A stretch of 64,000 bases of DNA from Orbilia blumenaviensis (lineage: Eukaryota; Ascomycota; Orbiliomycetes; Orbiliales; Orbiliaceae): the NCBI GenBank assembly GCA_036872755.1, contig JAVHNS010000002.1:4216001-4280000 (forward strand), read 5' to 3'. Made by a program: the position numbers and the translations under genes. This document shows, piece after piece, positions 23,301 through 34,226 of this stretch (positions are counted from its first letter, which is position 1; each line of letters starts with the position of its first letter). The notes beneath the pieces are model-generated. The model did not search any database and was not told the DNA's origin. It was given only the letters and a program-made list of their open reading frames with translations.

Positions 23301-23461
23301 ACGGCGCCAAATCGGAGCCCACGCAAAGTTAGATCGATAGACTAGAAAAGATCACAAGCGTGTTAGGTACGGTCTTAGTTAATACGCTACCAGGTATTAT
23401 GGACGTTAGAGTGCCGTTTGATAGGCTTGGGGGGGACAGGGGGATAGAAGTTAAGAATTAG
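20312..23461 (+). CDS. alpha/beta hydrolase (HSL/arylacetamide-deacetylase type), 803 aa
   Basis: Large fungal alpha/beta hydrolase-3 family protein, often annotated as lipase or steryl acetyl hydrolase-like; the true substrate is unknown. Twelve exons: 20312-20342, 20425-20847, 20906-20921, 20972-21039, 21103-21125, 21180-21195, 21256-21429, 21490-22125, 22187-22844, 22909-23008, 23126-23276, 23346-23461. They sum to exactly 804 codons. The HGG oxyanion motif is at 150-152, split by an intron before GAYFFGSVDEHRY. The nucleophile elbow GDSAGGG puts Ser219 in place. The likely catalytic His464 lies in DDCCHVTPTLSF, and an acidic residue in the segment RDEQI probably completes the triad. The ISPW and DYIP motifs of the family are present. 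The C-terminal 300 residues are acidic and Ser-rich (a nine-residue Ser run in exon 9) and lack domain identity. Exons 3, 5 and 6 are 16, 23 and 16 nt. The last intron is the least certain (see findings). The upstream ATG at 20312 was chosen over 20321. Confidence 0.85.
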
Positions 23462-24152
23462 ACCTCGGATAGAGCATGGGGAGTTTACTGGTTTCATAAA
23501 TCAACCTCATAAAGGCGACCCACATACAATTACTACTGCTACAATGCGCAGATTTGGCCTTGGGGCGGTTTACAAATATAATAAACATGATAGCTCGCAT
23601 ATACTTACTATAATATCAGATACTACATTGTCGATCGCTCAATATTTGGTCTCGGCCTTCTGTGTATCTCGGCCTCACTGCCGGCCCACTGTTCCTAAAC
23701 CCATATTTCGAATACTTGACTTAAGTATTCATATTCCTAGGATGTTGATATAAGGTATATAGATAGGTATATCAGATATGTTCGATTACTACATTGGTAA
23801 TTGCATGGAGGGACCAACTGGGTAAGCGATCGATCATAATCTAGAATGCCTCTGCACTCGGTCTCGTAACCATGCTGTGTCACCATGACGTCTACAACAC
23901 AGTAAAATACCACAAATATAAAAAGGTGAGAGCAGCATGTATGCGTTAAAATCATCCTATTCTCCCTTCTTCACATTAATTTTAATATGCATGAGAGATA
24001 CTACAGTGATAAATCCTAAATTTCCTTAACAAAATTTCCTTTAATTATCTTTTATCTGTTATCTACGCTCCGTGCACTGGTGCATGGGACAGCACCAGTT
24101 TCAATTGCCATATTATCAATCAACCCATCTTTCGCTAGATCTGTCTGGAGCC
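23462..24152. other. short intergenic region
   Basis: Separates the hydrolase stop from the start of the SMP-like gene. It has AT-rich stretches and TAGGTATA motifs near 23754-23770; the frames at 23544-23753 and 23737-23955 show no support. Confidence 0.55.
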
Positions 24153-24827
24153 ATGCTCGCAAGACGCCTTCCTATCTCTCCTCTTATGCATTGTAAATTG
24201 GGAACTTCTACTATAAACCAACGCTACCAGTCGAAAACATATCAACATTTCTCTACCCGTATAGATTCATCGATACTATCTAAAATTACGGCCAAAGAAA
24301 AGGAGAGCACACACCAGGATGGGCCTGTAGCCGGTGGTCCCACGGCACGCGCACAACAACATTTCGGAGAACCTATCACCTCGAAGGTTCTAAGTGATAT
24401 TACCGCGGGTGAAAAAACCGTTACGGGTGGAGAAAGGCTTAAACGCGGCGCTACGGCAACTGTTCAGAGCGAGCTGTCGAAGAGTACCAGTAGTGAAGGG
24501 ATTGAGAAGGGTATCCCTGTCACCAATACTACACCGCGAATTCGTGTGATACCAACTGCTTCACCACCGGTAATGGACGCGGATACGGTGACGAAGGTCC
24601 ATTCGGCTGAACAGAAGTTTACAGGGAAATTTGTTAGGGGGGATTTGGATGGCCCCCCGCCAGTCGAAGCGGGGCCTACAGAGGCGGCGAAAAGTCATCT
24701 GGGGGAGAGGATTAGTGGGAGAGTTGTTAGGGACGTTATGGAGGGGGAGAAGAAAATTACAGGAGTTGAGAGGCCAGTTAAAGGAGGGCCGGCGGGGATT
24801 GTTAGTGGAGTTATGGGGAGGCGATGA
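24153..24827 (+). CDS. SMP/LEA-like repeat protein, predicted mitochondrial, 224 aa
   Basis: Resembles fungal proteins with the seed-maturation-protein (SMP, LEA-type) repeat, usually linked to desiccation or stress protection; biochemical role in fungi unproven. Two clear copies align: GGPTARAQQHFGEPITSKVL and following (about residues 66-115), and AGPTEAAKSHLGERISGRVV and following (about 178-224). Each continues into the hallmark (T/E)GEK-x-(V/I)TG. Half-copies with SKITAKEK and KVHSAEQKFTG precede them. The chosen ATG begins MLARRLPISPLMHCKLGT and a basic, Ser/Thr-rich, acid-free leader to residue 36 (HFSTR), as expected of a mitochondrial presequence; upstream in-frame ATGs at 24072 and 24084 would spoil this. 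Single exon. LEA-like proteins in mitochondria fit a role in dormant or drying spores, by analogy only. Confidence 0.72.
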   Translation: MLARRLPISPLMHCKLGTSTINQRYQSKTYQHFSTRIDSSILSKITAKEKESTHQDGPVAGGPTARAQQHFGEPITSKVLSDITAGEKTVTGGERLKRGATATVQSELSKSTSSEGIEKGIPVTNTTPRIRVIPTASPPVMDADTVTKVHSAEQKFTGKFVRGDLDGPPPVEAGPTEAAKSHLGERISGRVVRDVMEGEKKITGVERPVKGGPAGIVSGVMGRR

Positions 24828-25218
24828 TTGATCAATTGATTTGAGTTTCGCCTTTGTTTGTCTAGCTGTCGGGACCGCCTGAGAGGGCTGGGTACTCTGA
24901 TATTGTTTTGATAAAATTTACTTAAGTGGCATTGGCTTTTGCGTCCTATCTGGCCGGCCGAATGGAAGCCTTTGATTATTTGTATATTAAAACTACACCT
25001 TGCTGCCGAAGTGTTATTTATTCTTTATTACGAGACTGGTTAAAACTTGAAACGATAGACTGAATTCCCGTCATCAAGTAGGTGCATAGCAAACTGGAAT
25101 AATTTGATTTGACCTGTTGTATTTCGAGTCCGTGAAAGAAGCAACATCTATTTTGCGGCGTCCTAAATAAGCGTCGTGATACTGCTACTGTTAAAAAGAT
25201 ACTCCAATATAATATTGG
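24828..25218. other. convergent intergenic region
   Basis: Between the 3' ends of the SMP-like gene and the DUF7587-like gene. AT-rich, with no gene and no strong repeat seen. Confidence 0.6.
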
Positions 25219-25964
25219 TCAAGAGTAGCAGATTATGGCTTTCGTATCGTCACTAAGCAGCTTGTAAGACTGTGCAAGGAGTTTCATTTCCATGCAAAGT
25301 TCTTCCATCCCCCCAATAAACTCGGCTGTTCCGATTATATCAGTTAACAAAACATATTTTTATATCTTGACGTTATGAGGCTAGAGTATTGAACATTACC
25401 GAATCCCTCCCGCGGGTCTGGCATATTCAATTCCAATTCATTCTCAAAACTGATTTCAGTAGGGTCTTGATCCGAACCAACATCGATCCCTTCTATCCGG
25501 ATGACCTGGCTTGCTGGAATCCGACATAGGATAAGATACTCTTCCTCCCTCACAAATTCTCTCAGTTCCACAGGAGGCAAAATACCTGCGTTTTGAAACG
25601 CCTCTTTGATATTATAAATATACATCGGGTGCCCAGCACCAACACCGCAACCCGTTTTGATAGTCATCAACCTAACCATATCCCTTGTCCCCGGGTTTTT
25701 GTATTGCTCTAAGGATCTAGCCCATGATATCGCGTAATCCTTCGATGAGAGAGTTGATATAAATCTACTCGGGATGTTGACTTTCCATTTTAAGTGGTTT
25801 GTGAATTGGGTTATCGTTGCGGGTCCCATTGTCACTCGGCACTTGGCGCGGAAGCCTATAACGTCGTCGGTGTATCTTGTCCAGCTGCCAGGGTAATCGA
25901 TTCTGTAAAGATATTCGGGGAGTAAACTAGGGTGCAAAGGGGGAACCACTGTTTCTTCTAGCAT
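25219..25964 (-). CDS. DUF7587-like protein, two exons, 223 aa
   Basis: Function unknown. Exon 1 is 25964-25400 and exon 2 is 25325-25219; a GTAATG donor and GGAACAG acceptor join in phase to 223 aa, changing the tail from NVQYSSLITSRYKNMFC to AEFIGGMEELCMEMKLLAQS and on to a stop at 25219. The core resembles the fungal DUF7587 domain: PEYLYRIDYPGSWTRY near the start, FTNHLKWKVNIPSRFISTLS, then YAISWARS and a C-terminal series of predicted strands (EYLILCRIPASQVIRIEGID). These proteins are loosely reminiscent of ADP-ribosyltransferase-like folds in other fungi, but no catalytic residues can be claimed here. The start codon sits inside a 21-bp AT palindrome (25962-25982). No signal peptide, so intracellular. 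Confidence 0.7.
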
Positions 25965-25982
25965 TTTTTAATTTAAAAAATG
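25962..25982. repeat. 21-bp palindrome spanning a start codon
   Basis: CATTTTTTAA and TTAAAAAATG are perfect reverse complements around one T. The left arm contains the ATG of the minus-strand DUF7587-like gene, so its mRNA could fold the start codon into an AU hairpin. Confidence 0.85.
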
Positions 25983-27222
25983 TTTTGTTTTGTGCCGTTT
26001 CATGAATGCACTTGTGATAATTTAATTGGGGGGGAAGCTTAGCTTGCAATTGCATCGGAAGGGGAGGAACGTTGCATATTTTATAGTCATCTTTGGGGCA
26101 AACTAGTTAGAGAATTTGGCCTAACGACATACCTGCGTTTTAACATTTTGTAGGGTCCAAAAACGCACGAGCGAGCGAGCATTGAATGACTCGATGCGAT
26201 ATGACATAAAAAATAATTTGAAAGAAAATAAGACAGCTTGTTTTTTGTTTTTAAAACCTTTTAATATTATGAAGCAGTCCCAGAAAAGTACCCGAAGCCC
26301 CTACGGTAGTAAGTTAGTGGTGGGCTGATGGTTGAGCATAATTATGAAAAATTAACACACTTATGCCTCGCTTAACTTGTAATATATATATTTTGCGAAG
26401 TTGTAATATATATTTCGCGCGGTTTCGTATTATATATATCGTTCTGACACATTTTGGCCACCATAGTACATGTACTAGATGTTATAGTGGTAAAATCCTG
26501 CAGTTATTCATTTCGTGACATGAGTGTTACTGCTTTCTGTAGAGAAACCTCCTCGATGGAGGACAGAGGGCGGGAACTGGAACGGGGTGGATTATCGTGA
26601 ACCTGTTCTTCCAATTGCTTCATTAATCATATGCATCTTTTTCTTAATTCATACTTTGATCTATTAAAGATGGCGTTTATAATTATGAATGCATGGTCAG
26701 GTCTGTCAGTTAGGAGAGCGAGCCGACAGGTTAATTATTTGGGCTTCCGTAGGAATTACTTAGGGATTTGAAAGTACTAGAAATATCCTAAAGATAATTT
26801 AATGTACCAGGAAGTGCCAATAACGGTTGACAAAATAAATGGTGCACTCGGGTTCTTCAGCGGATGTGGATATATCCCTGGTCTCGAGGCCCAAACGCAC
26901 ACAAGGTCGAAGATATCCCGTCATACCTGCGGCCGTGTTGGATTAGCCAACACAAATCTTTCTAAAAATACCACAAATGTTTGTCTTGTCGCAGAATCAT
27001 TTTCTATGACTTTAGCTTGAGCTCAAAAAAAAAAAAAGCTTGAAGGAGAAGAGCTTCTATAAGCCTCTGCTCTAACACCATCCAGCCCCCCGAAATCCTA
27101 CCAACAATACCTCCACTTTTCGTCTATAAATCGTTGTTTCACCGCCTCCATCAGCTCGTTAGCCATATCGGCGACATATATTCCTCAGGCCTACTTGCTA
27201 CTGACAAATACTTGCCTCCACC
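25965..27222. other. divergent intergenic region (DUF7587-like / TSR2)
   Basis: Contains a degenerate AT-rich tandem repeat at 26378-26440, a GAGCGAGCGAGC run near 26169 and an A13 run just after 27027. The 72-codon frame at 26802-27020 has no features. The last 150 bases are the TSR2 promoter and leader, CT-rich before a CCACCATGG start context. Confidence 0.6.
26378..26440. repeat. degenerate AT-rich tandem repeat, about 3 copies
   Basis: Three copies of a roughly 21-24-bp unit, TGTAATATATAT followed by a T/GCG-rich spacer (TTTTGCGAAGT, TTCGCGCGGTT, then CGTATTATATATATCG). The alternation of AT dinucleotides and CpG-rich spacers is regular but imperfect. Confidence 0.7.
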
Positions 27223-27950
27223 ATGGCGCAACCAGCTCCCGCCGTTCCCCAGAACACAACCGCCCCGCTGACCCCCACCCAAACTCCATACTTCGAAAAT
27301 GGAATGGCAGTCCTCCTAAATACCTGGCCCGCGCTATCTATGGCCGTCGAGAACGAGTTCGGGGGTCCAGACTCGGCTGATAAGCGGGATTGGATGTGTG
27401 GTGCTGTTGCTGATCTGTTTAGCTGTATGTCATCTAACCTACGCACTCACCCGTTCTCGGCATCAAAGAAGGGGAATGGAGAGAAGGAATCATCTCCCCC
27501 GATTTGGCTGCTGATATATTTGTTTTCTGTTTTTAACTTTTTTATTTTCTTTATATATATATAGCGGAACCTGCCACCGACGCCGAAGACCTCGAATCCT
27601 TCCTCCTTGACATCCTATCCGATGAGTTCGAAACGACACTAGAAGACGATAGCGCATATATCGTTTCTCAACGGATACTACTGTTGAGACGACAGATCGC
27701 CTCTGACGACTTTACGGGTGCAAACGCGCTTAGTGAGTTTTGGAATAAGAATGGCAGGGATAAGCCTAAGGTTAAGGTTGTTCGGCAGGGAGGTATTGAT
27801 GATGAAGATGAAGAAGAGGAAGGGGGGGAAGGGGAAGGGGAAGGGGATGTGGATATGGATGAGGCGCCGCAGCTGGTCGCTGTGAAGGAACGGGTGGAGA
27901 AGGTGGTGGATGAGGATGGGTTTGAATTGGTGCAGAAGAAGAGAAGGTAG
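27223..27950 (+). CDS. TSR2: pre-rRNA-processing protein Tsr2 (Rps26 escort), 195 aa
   Basis: Conserved eukaryotic escortin that carries Rps26 (eS26) from the importin to the pre-40S particle and supports 20S rRNA processing in the nucleus and cytoplasm. Two exons, 27223-27424 and 27565-27950, joined through a GTATGT donor and an ATATAG acceptor in phase 1. The Tsr2 core is clear: YFENGMAVLLNTWPALSMAV, then FGGPDSADKRDWMCGAVADL, then the acidic helix AEDLESFLLDILSDEFETTL and EDDSAYIVSQRILLLRRQIA. An acidic Glu/Asp/Gly linker (about residues 145-168) and the usual short C-terminal DEDGFELVQKKRR follow. The ATG is in a strong context, CCACCATGG. The gene converges on the carboxylesterase 410 bp away. 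Confidence 0.95.
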
Positions 27951-28360
27951 ATCATATATATTTGGGGCCCTCTCCTTATTCTACGAAGCACAGTTGTGGT
28001 CAACAGCGTCTGGGACCGAGATTATCTACGAGGCTAGGTTACTACGTAGGCTCTTATCAGGTTTCGAATTTCCTGTTAGTTTTGCAGTGCATTTCCATGG
28101 CGTTATTTGGGTGATAAAAAGTTGTCCTTTGTTTGGGGTATTGATAGAGATATACAATACAATATGCTGTTATCATTGATAATTAAGGATATGGGTCGTA
28201 AATGAGCGTAAGAGAAGAGAAGGGTGTTACTAGTGATTAAATATCTTGAAACTTCAGAATTGGAACCGGTCTCGGAAAACTAGAGCCATATCATGGAGTG
28301 GTCTCGGCAGCCCTTCCCCATGGAGTGGTGTTTCGGCGCCTAATATAAAGTGGCGGAGGG
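27951..28360. other. convergent intergenic region
   Basis: Between the TSR2 and carboxylesterase stop codons. A near repeat of ATGGAGTGGT occurs twice at about 28293-28328. No gene is seen. Confidence 0.6.
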
Positions 28361-30634
28361 CTACTCATAATACTCCAACCCGAATCCCATAGCCTCACAC
28401 TGTTCAATCTCGGAATAACCCCGCATGACCGCCCCTTCCAATTGCAATAATCTCACATCCTTTGCCCCTCTCCCGCCAATAGCCTTCTTCCATCCGCCTT
28501 CCTTTTCAATCTTCGCAATAGTACCGAAATAGCCCCTCGACTCCAAGAAAGCCTTATCGGGGTTTGGGTTCCCGGTCCTAACAAAAGATGCCCAAAGATC
28601 CACCATCCACTGCATGAATAGCGTGTCACCGCCGTCGTCACGGTCGGGCATACCCATGTAGCCCATCGTTCCGAGCGTATACGAGAGCTCGCCGGCGTGA
28701 CATTTGTAATATTCATTTGAGAGATCTCCTAATGGTTTTGAAGGGGATGGGGATGGGGTACATGGTGGTGGAGTCCAGATAGGGAACATATATGTACGGT
28801 TGAATTCGTACATATATACACTGGGGACTACATTGTGTTTTGCGAGGGAGTAGCCAGTTGACCAGGTAAGGCATGTGAAACAGTAATCGGTCATGATGCG
28901 GGTACTGGTATTGAATGCTGCTTCAGCTGCGTCGGCAGTGGGTGGGGCTGCGAAGATGGGGTCGTGGGCTAGGTGCGAGACGTCCTCGGTCAGTAGGAGA
29001 GGGCCCACCGAGTCGAAATAATCTTGGGCATTAGCGGTGCCATAAAGGGGGGAGTTGAAGGGTGCGATTTCATCGCGGACGATGCCGAGAACGATGGGCA
29101 CTGGAACAGCATAGCCTGGGCCCTTGCCGGTGGTGGAGAGACTACCAAACAGCAGCCGGGAATCGACAAGAGGGTAGTAGGCGTAGGTGCCCAAACCGAT
29201 TTGGGCAGCGGGGAGAGCTCGTAGACACGCTAATTTTTCGGCGATATCGAGGTTTCCACATCCAAGGCCAGTGACGATATCCCCTGCTATAGTGGCCACA
29301 GACTTTGGAAGGGAGATATACTCAACCTCTCCTTTGTCTGGTGGAGTGCCCCAAGCGCCGGAATGAATTATAGCTCCCGATATTAATCCCTTCGACTTCT
29401 TGGACGCTAGGAGAGCACGAACAGCGATAGCACCTCCGGATTCGCCCATGATAGTAACCCTGTCCTTATCACCTCCAAAGTATTTGATATTCTCCTTCAC
29501 CCATTGGAGGGCAGTTTGCATATCCCCCAGGCCATAGTTACCATTACCTTCGCCAGATGGAACAGTGATATTATTGATGCCTAACCACCCCAGGTTGGCA
29601 AGACGGTAATTTATGGCGACGAAGACTACATCACCGCGGGAGGCGAACATGCCACCATGGGAGGGGGGTTCGTTCCCTGATCCTTGGGACAGACCACCTC
29701 CATGGATCCAAAAGAGGACTGGTTTGAGGTTCTTTGGCGAGGCCGCTTTGCCGGGGAGGTAGGGAGTCCTGTCATATATTCAATATTATGTTACTACGAT
29801 GTTTATTATTATGTCTATGGCATGTTATGGAAGCAATTACCATAGATTGAGGAATAAGCAATCCTCAGTGCCGGAGAGGGTTCCCATATTATTCATATTC
29901 TGGAGACATATTGGCGGGTACTCCAACGCGGGGATTTCTGGCCCCCCGGTGTACTTTATCACAGAGGATTGGGCGAACCGTGCTGGCTGCGGGGTATAGC
30001 GAAGTCCAAGGAATTGGAAGCCGATCTGGTCTCTATACCCTCTGACTTGTTGACCGGACCCCACTTTCCTAGTGACGTGCCATCGGTGAGAGTTATCTGC
30101 GAAAGTGCCGTTTGAGACAGGGGCAGAGTTGGTGCAAAGTACGGGTAGACGTTTATGACATGACACAGTATGTGAATGGCCGAGCGTGTCAATGGCAGTG
30201 CAAGATGAGGAGGCAGTCCAGAAAAGCTGTGAAGAGGCGTATTTTGAAAGGTAGGTTTGGTAAGAGAGGGATGTCTCGAGGCCGAAGGAGAAGGGAGGTT
30301 CCGCACTGGGAGACCAAAGAGCCTCGGAAATTTGAGCGCAAGCAGAAGGGGCGTCAGTGTATGAATGGGTGGATTCAACCAAGACGGCCGAGCTGGATTT
30401 ACTGTTTGGCCTGCCTATTCACTTTGTTAGATGAATTGACATCGCAGAGCGGACACGGAGTAAATGAGATTATTGGGAGGGATCGATATATATACTGGTT
30501 AGATCATTGTCTGTGAGGATCGAGAGAGTTAGGTCAGAGACGGATGGATGTTGCGCTGGACTGGCAAGGGCTCTTTGGGAAGAGATAATTTGGCCCAAGT
30601 TGGACAGAAGCAACAAGGTAGAGACAAAGCCCAT
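28361..30634 (-). CDS. secreted type-B carboxylesterase with N-terminal lectin-like extension, 706 aa
   Basis: Carboxylesterase/cholinesterase family hydrolase, predicted secreted. Three exons (30634-30496, 30414-29841, 29768-28361) close at 706 aa; intron 1 has a CTAAC branch site 13 nt before its acceptor. The N-terminus (MGFVSTLLLLSNLGQIISS) is a signal peptide. Residues about 50-155 form an extension with CTLD-like spacing: YTDAPSACAQISEALWSP, then a conserved SCTAIDTLG and VSCHKRLPVLCTNSAP. The catalytic domain then begins (YRDQIGFQFLGLRYTPQP). Motifs seen: EDCLFLNLW, the oxyanion WIHGGG (about 258-263), nucleophile GESGG (Ser348), acid in RDEIAPF (about 470-471) and His595 in CHAGELSYTLG. 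All triad positions are present, so it is likely active; the substrate is unknown. An upstream in-frame ATG at 30706 would put 24 residues before the signal peptide and is less likely. Confidence 0.88.
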
Positions 30635-33600
30635 GATAACAATGATATTCAAGGTTCGTAGGGTGAGGAGATGTACTCTTCCGTACATATCGAGATCTAT
30701 CGGCACAAAGGGCCGTTTTTATAGTCGAAATTTCTGTGTGTACGTAGTCATGGTGCGCATGTATGTAGAACATAGATTTCATTCATGATCATGGCCGTCG
30801 ACATAATCGACGGCTGCTGGATAGAGTCTTGGCCTTGGAGCTATGATGCACGGCAAAAGTTGCCCTTGAAGCTTCCTCGTATTCGTCGGCCGATAGTCGA
30901 TTTCGGGACCCATTGAAGCCGTTAACTTGAACACGTTGTGATCAATTTCTGCATCAACAGTGCACACTATAGTGATAGTTATGGAGGACTTTGGAGCTCG
31001 AAAATTCCATGGATTGTCGATAGATAGCCTGAAGAAGAGGGGGCAGCAGGACCCACGGACCAAGGCCCCTAGCCTATCGATATTCACATCGACGAATACA
31101 ATTGCATAGAAGATTCAGACTTCTCCATACGGTAGTCATGCGTACTGTTAGAGATCCTTGGAACACGGATGAAATGTTGCAACAAAGGCGTTGCGTAAGG
31201 CTTTCCTTGCGGTTAGCGGGAGCCATAGCTAGAAATATACTAGTTAAGTCCTAACGAGCTTAACGTTTATATGTCTAACATAAGCACAAGCTAGTAAGTA
31301 TTGAACTGTTACTGGGAGTTTAGCCGCACGGATAAACGAGAAACACGAGCGCGTGGTGGCTTCGGAATAGTTTGAGGGAAGGTGGAATTCAAGGCGCAGA
31401 AATTTGGATTCTGGTGATCGATTCCCTTTCGAGCTGACTGGATTCTTTGTGAACGGCGACAATTCAATGTAATGGCAATGCTGTCCGCTGACCGAAGGCG
31501 ACTCGCGACCGCGAGCCTCATGAATGCATTCCAAGGACCGGCCAAGATGGAGCAATTCTAAACTGTAATTTCCACCAGACATCGGGCGTTATATTCGCCT
31601 TCCATGCGCCCCCCCTCCCTTCCCCAATGCATGCTGACATCGTGGGGGGAAATGTTCCTGCGTCTTGCAATTGACCTCGAATTCGAGGCCAAAGAACGGC
31701 GCTGAACGTAAACGTGCATCCGGAGTTATGACTTTAAAGAAAAGCAGTGCTATGAATTCCGATCGATTCTGGCTAGTTATTTTGATCGGTGGCTTGCATG
31801 TCTGTTTGTACGTGTGCAATGCATATGAGCGACCAAGGTCGGAACGGAAGTACTTAAAACGGTAAGTACTTAGTAAGTACCATGTACTTATACTTCCATC
31901 TGGTTAGGCTTCCGGAGGTAGCTGTGACGGGAGGCCCGGAGCCTAACTGTGCATGTGAATTCAGCTATTAGCTGGTATCCCGATTGCAACTACCCGATAA
32001 CATGCGTATACCTAGGTATTAAGTATGTATCTATACCTGTATGTGTATGCGTTTTTCGTGAAGCCATCCCATGTACAGTAGGGTAGCAGGAGTGTTGATA
32101 TCTACCTATAGTTGGGTACCTATGTAGTTACCGTATATATATATATATATATACCTGAAAGCTATCGTATGCTACTTAAGTAGCTGATGCCAGTACCGCC
32201 GTCACTCAGGTGGTCACTTAAGTAAGCAGGGAGCCAGGCCATACATTATAATTAGCTTCGGGGAGAACGCTTATTTTGATTCGGATCGGTTTGGATTCTT
32301 GGGAGAGACCACGCTCGAGCAAGGTATACATACGTACCAGGTGTGGGCTACGTTCTTTTAGTCAGCCGCATCTTCGTTCTTGCTGTCAGATTGGCATTCA
32401 ATATGTTGAGGCTCTACGACAAGGGCCCCGAACCAGGGGCAACGGAGAATGAGATAATTTTAGCTGCCAAGCCAATTGATTGATATTGCAGTTAATTCGA
32501 TGCTGCTGGCTACCCAGGCAGGAATATGTATATTCCAGCTTCGAGTTCCCGGAAGTACACAAGCGTAAGTTCGAATTCTAGGATTCTATCTTTCGAACGT
32601 TAACGTTGACTCGACTCCCATTTGGTGGCGATATATCGATGCTCCCTGGACTGGCCGACTACCTAGGTTTTTCTAAGTTAGAGCCATCATACCATACCAT
32701 GCAGCAGTATACTGTCGGCCCTCCAGCGCTTTTCACCAAGTATTGATTATAATTAACTATCACTAGGTACCTACCTAACTACCTAGGTAATTACCCTCTT
32801 TAGCACTGCGCTCTTTGAAGGAACCCACACTCTCTTTCTGTCTCCCCCTCTGATGGTGGTTGGGGGGCATTGCATTGCATCTTCAGCGTGTTGGATTGAA
32901 ATAAATGGTAGCTTCCGTGCAGTGCCTCCAGCGCTAGTTGATTGATCGGTTGACTTGAGTACCTAGTTAAGAAGTACCTTTTAGATAGGTAGGCAAGTAC
33001 CGTATCGGTCGTCATGTTCGAACCAGCTCCCCTCCCCCTGCAGTGCTCTGCAATTAATCACAACCTCGTGCCTGTTTGTGCTTACCAGGTACATGATCCA
33101 CAGACCACGGACTACTTGAGCACTCGACCACTCGACCACCTATACGTACCTACCTATTCACCCACGGGCTTAAAAGACATCGCTCGTACCTACTACCTAC
33201 TACCTACCCAGATATTTATATATCACCTCTGATAAGCCCCGCCTGCCCATCCATATCACTAGATCAATCAATCAATTAATCGTACCTGGGGGGGAGGCTT
33301 GGTTCAGAAGTCAGTATACACACCGCGTACCTACTAGATAATCTGCCACCACGTGATGGGTCTATAGATAGATAGCATTGCATACCTATATAGACGGTCG
33401 ACAAGGCTAACGAATTGAATTTTCTTTCTTGCTCAGCATAACATCTACCCAGCATCATCACATCTATCTCCCGGAAAAGAAAGAACGAAAGCTTCATGAC
33501 GCTGCCCTCCTGCGGCTGATTCATCCGAGTCTGGCAATTTTCCACAGCCAAGCTTCCACAAACAAGCTGGGCGTGCTCTCTCTCTCTGAAATCCAACCAC

Positions 33601-34226
33601 TTCGCCCTTCTTAAGATCTTACCTACCCAAGTGCGCACCTGCTTGGTGGGTAAGGATTTACCTACATGATCTCGCGACCTTGATGTTATTCGCCTCTGCT
33701 TCTTCTTCTTTCTTCTTCTTCTTTCTCCCAGAAGTCTGCTTTTCGAAGCGTCCACTCCTTAACTACCTTATCTAAACCCGGCTCTTGGTTAACTAGCTGT
33801 ATCCACCATCTTCATCGCGCGGTCCACACAGCAAGCAGCAGTCGGCCTATCCATACGGAACAAACTCGAGCTAGCTCTGCAGCCAAGACCGCTACTTCGT
33901 CAGCTAATAACTCCTTTTCCCCTTCAAAACCAAACCAGCACCGTGCCCTTGCCTGTCTTGCCGTGCCTCTTCTCTGAACGAAATCCAAGACTTAAGGCCT
34001 GGGCAAAAAAGCACCGGTTTCCAAGTGTCCTTTTTTCAAGATTTATACAAGAACTTCCTGTTCGGATATCGCTGCCGAACCTCACCTTGACCTCTCCTTT
34101 GTCACCAATTTCCAATCTTGCCCAAACCTGGTTTTCCCGGTTCCTGGTTCCTCTTGACCTCTCACAACTGAAGCTTTTTCTTGACATTCCAGGCCTAGGG
34201 GCTTGGGTCGGTTTAGATTCGTCAAA
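30635..34226. other. 3.6-kb divergent intergenic region
   Basis: Between two divergently transcribed genes. It contains a TA microsatellite (32134-32152), many TACCTA/TAGGTA motifs concentrated in 31850-33210, a CTACCTACTACCTACTACC run near 33189-33207, and a pyrimidine-rich tract (33701-33727). The right part is probably a long, CT-rich promoter and 5' leader of the glycosyltransferase. No frame has domain support on either strand. Confidence 0.55.
33701..33727 (+). promoter_or_regulatory. CT-rich tract upstream of the GT25 gene
   Basis: A run built of CTT and TTC triplets about 500 bases before the ATG. Pyrimidine tracts like this commonly lie just upstream of transcription starts in filamentous fungi. 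If it marks the start here, the mRNA leader is very long or contains an intron. Confidence 0.4.

Noticed and set aside
23126..23332. Separate small gene starting at ATG 23126
   Set aside because: The ATG is directly after an AG acceptor and continues the hydrolase frame in phase 0 from 23008, so it is an internal exon.
33276..33755. 159-codon minus-strand frame in the GT25 leader region
   Set aside because: Its basic start comes from the reverse complement of the CT-rich tract, and nothing else supports it.
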